Shown here: positions 14,020 to 16,605 of the stretch, one piece after another
Layout: each line of letters starts with the position of its first letter
Position numbering within the stretch: the first letter of the stretch is position 1
Assembly: GCA_013331965.1 (NCBI GenBank)
Contig: DUFL01000010.1
Location: 1-16,605 of the forward strand
From: Candidatus Woesearchaeota archaeon
Lineage (GTDB): Archaea > Nanobdellota > Nanobdellia > Woesearchaeales > UBA10107
Length of the DNA stretch: 16,605 nucleotides
Reading direction: 5' to 3'
Program-made: the position numbers and the translations under genes
The notes under the pieces: model-generated
Told to the model about the DNA's origin: nothing
What the model saw: only the letters and a program-made list of their open reading frames with translations
Database searches by the model: none

Positions 14020-14027
14020 TTTAAAAA
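14020..14027 (-). promoter_or_regulatory. TATA box of the 153-residue gene
   Basis: TTTTTAAA on the minus strand is about 26 bp before the ATG at 13997. It is divergent from the plus-strand TATA at 14055-14062. Confidence 0.55.
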
Positions 14028-14054
14028 GGTTTTTAGTCATTCCCAAGGAAAAGC

Positions 14055-14062
14055 ATTTAAAG
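14055..14062 (+). promoter_or_regulatory. TATA box of the voltage-sensor-like gene
   Basis: ATTTAAAG is centred about 26 bp upstream of the ATG at 14084, predicting a leaderless mRNA. Confidence 0.55.
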
Positions 14063-14083
14063 AAACAGCTCATTCTTATCGTA

Positions 14084-14617
14084 ATGGGCAAATTTTCAGA
14101 GAAGCTTGAGAGGTTTGTTGACAAGGCAATCCCTTATCTTATCATAATTCTTTTCGGAATAGTTATCGTTGATGTTTTCTATCACGAAGTCTCTTTAAGA
14201 TATGCAAAGACTATCTTCATTTTGGATGCGATAATCATAACAATTTTCGTAATCGATTTGATTTTCAAATATCAAAGAGTAAGAAATATTCCAAGATTTG
14301 TAAGGCTGTACTGGATTGATATACTTGCTGTTTTTCCGTTCTTTTTATTATTGAGATTATTCGAGGAAATACTGCTTTTATCTGAAAGTTCGATCTCAGC
14401 CTTAAGAAACTTATTTCATGCAGGATTAATCTTCGAAGAGCAGGTCATTGTCGGAGAGGAAGCAGCAAGAACTGCGGAATTATTGGCAAAAGAAGGAAGG
14501 GTTTCTTTGGTCGTAAGGTGGTTCAGGCCGCTAAGAAGGCTTCCGAGACTATTCAAAGCATTCAGCTTTTATGAGCATCCTGAACACAAGAAAACTTTAT
14601 ATCATAAAAAGAGCTAA
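14084..14617 (+). CDS. Orphan voltage-sensor-like membrane protein
   Basis: 177 residues. The order matches S1-S4 of voltage-gated cation channels: S1 (about 15-33); S2 (43-62) ending VIDLIFKYQ; S3 (77-92) with WIDILAVFPFF, a typical S3 Asp-Pro pattern; and an S4-like helix (about 139-162) with positive residues roughly every third position, R145, R148, R151, R152, R155 and K158. The usual pore (S5, selectivity filter, S6) is absent; the protein ends 15 residues after S4. The S3-S4 linker is unusually long (about 46 residues) and acidic. It may be a stand-alone sensor or proton-channel-like protein, or a channel subunit. Its stop overlaps the convergent zinc-ribbon gene by 4 nt. Confidence 0.7.
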   Translation: MGKFSEKLERFVDKAIPYLIIILFGIVIVDVFYHEVSLRYAKTIFILDAIIITIFVIDLIFKYQRVRNIPRFVRLYWIDILAVFPFFLLLRLFEEILLLSESSISALRNLFHAGLIFEEQVIVGEEAARTAELLAKEGRVSLVVRWFRPLRRLPRLFKAFSFYEHPEHKKTLYHKKS

Positions 14618-14958
14618 ACATCATCCATTCTGTCTAATTCTCTCAGTAATTCATCAGCATCATTTGGAAGATTATACATTATTGTGTCTCTGCCGCAGGA
14701 TGGGCATAATTTAGGCCCTCTAAAATCAAGCGCCCTGCTCCATTTAAAACTGCAGTTCCTGCAGTAAAATTCAACCTTCTTTTTCGGAGAAGTATCGATT
14801 GGGCGGGAAAATTCCTGCTGTTTTATCTTTATGCTTACTCCGGAATTCTGCTTGTTATAGCATGATTCGCAGATTAAGCCCTTTCCGTCTTTAGAATACC
14901 TCATACTTGCCAAACCTACTCTGTTTCTGCATGCGTTGCAATTAAGTTCTGCTGCCAT
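14614..14958 (-). CDS. Double zinc-ribbon protein
   Basis: 114 residues from the ATG at 14958, chosen over one four codons upstream because the TATA at 14981-14991 lies about 27 bp away. Two four-Cys sites are visible: C7/C10 with C30/C33 (CNAC...CESC), and C66/C69 with C85/C88 (CRNC...CPSC). The second is a rubredoxin-like or RNA-polymerase-type ribbon. A linker rich in Lys and Ser and an acidic C-terminal tail (DADELLRELDRMDD) complete it. It could bind nucleic acid or a protein partner; no specific family is claimed. Its promoter begins inside the 3' end of the next upstream gene. Confidence 0.75.
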   Translation of the reverse strand: MAAELNCNACRNRVGLASMRYSKDGKGLICESCYNKQNSGVSIKIKQQEFSRPIDTSPKKKVEFYCRNCSFKWSRALDFRGPKLCPSCGRDTIMYNLPNDADELLRELDRMDDV

Positions 14959-14980
14959 GGCTTTTAACATGTTAAGGTAA

Positions 14981-14991
14981 TATTTAAACTT
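14981..14991 (-). promoter_or_regulatory. TATA box of the zinc-ribbon gene
   Basis: GTTTAAATATT on the minus strand is about 27 bp before the ATG at 14958. It overlaps the last bases of the upstream gene ending at 14990. Confidence 0.55.
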
Positions 14992-15247
14992 ATTTGCTCA
15001 TTATTTTAGACTTGTTTTGTCTCCAAAGTTCATCAACTAAGTAGTCTATCTTGTATCTGTCTATTCGCGATATATTTTTGTGATAAATTACCTTAGCTTT
15101 TTCATTATGGTCGTATGTTTTAAGCAGCGCTATGCATACATATAATGCTGCATATATGAACTCGCTTCCTTCAAAACTCGTTTCGCCGTTTCTTTTCACA
15201 AGATACGGATATAATCCTTTTCTTTTTATAACATTAAAATATTGCAT
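14990..15247 (-). CDS. Small hypothetical protein, 85 residues
   Basis: No family is recognised. The protein is basic and Tyr-rich (about ten Tyr), with an amphipathic helix FIYAALYVCIALLKTY (30-45) and a Lys/Arg-rich C-terminal helix (IDRYKIDYLVDELWRQNKSK). The hydrophobic stretch is too short and too Tyr-rich to call a membrane segment firmly. The minus-strand TATA AATATAAATAAG (15265-15276) lies about 23 bp upstream of the ATG at 15247, giving a leaderless start. It sits between PCNA and the zinc-ribbon gene in the same direction but has its own promoter. Confidence 0.65.
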   Translation of the reverse strand: MQYFNVIKRKGLYPYLVKRNGETSFEGSEFIYAALYVCIALLKTYDHNEKAKVIYHKNISRIDRYKIDYLVDELWRQNKSKIMSK

Positions 15248-15292
15248 ACCAGAACTACTTCCAGCTTATTTATATTGTTATTCATCCAGAAA

Positions 15293-16036
15293 TTAATCGT
15301 TATCCACTCTTGGGGCTAAAATAAAGTTCAGCAATACCTTGTCAATCGCCTTGAATTCCAGCATCAAAGGATAGTTCTTGTCAAACTGGATTGTGACTTC
15401 ATCCGAAATTTTTGAACCGGCTATCATTTTCTTCAGATATTCAACAGAATATTTTGCCTTGACTTCTTCCTTGTTGTCAGCATCAATCCTTGTCTTATCA
15501 TCCGGAACTATCTCGATTTCAGCCTTGCTCAAATCTCCTTCTGCAAGAATCATCATTTTCAGAGGACTTGCCCCGAAGGAAACAGATTCAGCGACAATTC
15601 CGACATCTTCTATTGCATCATTCAATATCGCGGATGATGTCTTTATCGTCACAGGGAATTTCAATTCAGGCTTCTTTTTCTCCTTTTCATCTATGTCAAT
15701 CAAAGGCAGTGAGAACTTCCTGGTTGTGTCGCTCTTTAATGTAATATCCAGCTTTCCTTCTCCTAAGCTTAAAGTAAGCATATCGTTAGGCTTCGCTCTT
15801 CTTAATATTTGTTTAAGATTGTTAAGATTAATTGAGATATTGACCTGTTTGTCCAGCTTATATTCAGAAAAACAGCTCGAAAGGAGCTTAAAGTTGACCA
15901 TGGCCACATTAGCAGGATCCATGGCTATCATCTCGATGCCTTCCGGTTTAATCTTGAATGTAGCTTCATTGACAAGCTCAGAAATGATGGCTATGCTGTC
16001 CTTGAAATATTTCGCTTCGGATAGAGTTAACTTCAT
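15293..16036 (-). CDS. pcn: PCNA sliding clamp
   Basis: 247 residues, normal for archaeal PCNA. The protein forms a ring around DNA and tethers DNA polymerase, ligase, FEN1 and other partners. Recognisable features are the N-terminal domain opening with MKLTLSEAKYFKDSI, the strand GIEMIAMDPANVAMVNF (33-49), a linker with LKQILRRAKPND, the interdomain connecting loop around residues 112-130, and the C-terminal LLNFILAPRVDND. The minus-strand TATA CTTTAAATATG (16072-16082) predicts a leader of about 15 nt, carrying a GGGGG Shine-Dalgarno (16046-16050) some 9 nt before the ATG. It is one of few leadered genes here, and a likely binding partner of the Hef encoded in the same window. Confidence 0.97.
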   Translation of the reverse strand: MKLTLSEAKYFKDSIAIISELVNEATFKIKPEGIEMIAMDPANVAMVNFKLLSSCFSEYKLDKQVNISINLNNLKQILRRAKPNDMLTLSLGEGKLDITLKSDTTRKFSLPLIDIDEKEKKKPELKFPVTIKTSSAILNDAIEDVGIVAESVSFGASPLKMMILAEGDLSKAEIEIVPDDKTRIDADNKEEVKAKYSVEYLKKMIAGSKISDEVTIQFDKNYPLMLEFKAIDKVLLNFILAPRVDND

Positions 16037-16045
16037 GTCTAAATT

Positions 16046-16050
16046 CCCCC
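16046..16050 (-). promoter_or_regulatory. Shine-Dalgarno of pcn
   Basis: AAGGGGG on the minus strand lies about 9 nt before the ATG at 16036. The TATA at 16072-16082 would start transcription just upstream of it, so the site fits inside the short leader. Confidence 0.6.
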
Positions 16051-16105
16051 TTAATATATCGTTTGCAACCTCATATTTAAAGCTTTTTATTGTTTCATTG
16101 ACAAT

Positions 16106-16115
16106 CTTTATTAAA
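16106..16115 (+). promoter_or_regulatory. TATA box of the DUF4304-like gene
   Basis: TTTATTAAAT is centred 26 bp before the ATG at 16137. It decides that start over an ATG six codons upstream and is divergent from the pcn promoter. Confidence 0.5.
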
Positions 16116-16136
16116 TGAGTGTTCTTTTTAATAATT

Positions 16137-16517
16137 ATGGGACTTAAAGGAATATTTGAGCTGATAAAACATTCTAAAACCGGGGATCAAAGGGTTGTAA
16201 GAGACCAGCTGATAACTGAAGTCATTTCCCCGATATTAAGAAATTGGGGATATAAGAAAAAAGGCAGGGCATTTTTGAAAAAAGAAGAAAGAATTGTAAA
16301 AAGACTTAATGTGTATTCAAGCTCTTGGAACAGCAAAAATGAAGTAGAATTCATATTTGAGATAAGCGCCAAAGGTCCAGGAGTAGATATTTCAGGTGAA
16401 CGCGCTGAAGAAAAATGGTTCACACTTACAAAAGACACAGATTTGAAAAGAATAAGTTTGGAAGTTAGGGAACATTTGATTAAAGTGGTTAAGCCATTCT
16501 TGGATAAGATTAGATAA
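16137..16517 (+). CDS. DUF4304-like hypothetical protein
   Basis: 126 residues. The segment ITEVISPILRNWGYKKKGRA followed by FLKKEERIVKRLNVYSSSWN and EVEFIFEISAKG resembles the DUF4304 pattern (a 'GFKKKGRTF' turn, a basic stretch, 'QKSxW', then a strand). The match is from memory of the pattern. The C-terminal part is helical with conserved-looking basic residues (REHLIKVVKPFLDKIR). The function of the family is unknown. The leaderless start is set by the TATA at 16106-16115. It is convergent with the tRNA gene, ending 5 bp from it. Confidence 0.65.
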   Translation: MGLKGIFELIKHSKTGDQRVVRDQLITEVISPILRNWGYKKKGRAFLKKEERIVKRLNVYSSSWNSKNEVEFIFEISAKGPGVDISGERAEEKWFTLTKDTDLKRISLEVREHLIKVVKPFLDKIR

Positions 16518-16522
16518 AAACT

Positions 16523-16605
16523 GTGGGAGGCAGGGATCGAACCTGCGAAGGCACTAAGCCAACAGCTCTTGAGGCTGTCACGTTTGACCACTTCGCTACT
16601 CCCAC
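16523..16605 (-). tRNA. tRNA-Leu, anticodon CAA
   Basis: On the minus strand the acceptor GTGGGAG pairs with CTCCCAC. A 3-bp D stem precedes the loop TGGTCAA. The anticodon stem ACAGC/GCTGT holds the loop CTCAAGA (anticodon CAA, codon UUG). A variable arm (GGC-TTAGT-GCC) marks a class II tRNA, and the T arm is GCAGG-TTCGATC-CCTGC. CCA is not encoded, so it is added after transcription. It has 83 bases, no intron, and fits exactly to the window end. Confidence 0.95.

Noticed and set aside
15378..16118. Plus-strand ORF of 246 codons opposite pcn
   Set aside because: PCNA on the minus strand is unmistakable; this frame is its antisense shadow.
1..16605. CRISPR array, transposon or rRNA
   Set aside because: No regularly spaced repeats, transposase motifs or rRNA signatures were seen on reading either strand.

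Overview
This is an AT-rich archaeal window, most likely from a DPANN lineage of the Woesearchaeota/Pacearchaeota kind. It encodes an archaeal-type PCNA, a Hef helicase-nuclease, a TrmB-family regulator, a PRC-barrel protein and a TraB-family protein. It also carries a tRNA-Leu with no encoded CCA. Most genes have an archaeal TATA box centred about 23-27 nt before the ATG, so their mRNAs are probably leaderless; a few have Shine-Dalgarno sequences instead. The phylum is inferred from gene types and style, not from a marker search.

Region 1 (1-6205, minus strand) is a tight five-gene operon read from 6031 leftwards. It encodes a small winged-helix protein, a membrane-anchored Cys-rich ectodomain protein, a six-helix membrane protein, its longer paralog carrying a spermidine-synthase-like domain, and a very large secreted, N-glycosylation-rich repetitive protein. 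That last gene runs off the left edge (972 residues present). Genes overlap or nearly touch at every junction. A 24-bp TATA-containing palindrome lies upstream. The set looks like a cell-surface module with a membrane-tethered Rossmann-fold enzyme; its function is unknown.

Region 2 (6206-11675) holds housekeeping and hypothetical genes, mostly divergent or convergent. They are hef, a minimal LMW tyrosine-phosphatase-like protein, a 59-residue ORF, an M50/site-2-protease homolog that has lost its HExxH motif, a soluble TraB-like protein, a PRC-barrel protein and an unrecognised 161-residue protein. Two promoters here share a nearly identical 25-bp GC-rich element. Two minus-strand genes end at an identical 20-nt U-rich tail.

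Region 3 (11676-13997) is an accessory island. A trmB-like gene is followed by a two-gene MNT nucleotidyltransferase/HEPN (toxin-antitoxin type) cassette. A diverged 60-bp second copy of the trmB 3' end lies immediately after the cassette, so the cassette sits between direct repeats. The MNT protein carries its own winged helix, and a perfect 22-bp palindrome covers its start codon.

Region 4 (13998-16605) holds an orphan voltage-sensor-like membrane protein, a double zinc-ribbon protein, a small hypothetical protein, PCNA, a DUF4304-like protein and tRNA-Leu(CAA). No CRISPR array, transposase or rRNA is visible, and no gene-free stretch exceeds 300 bases.
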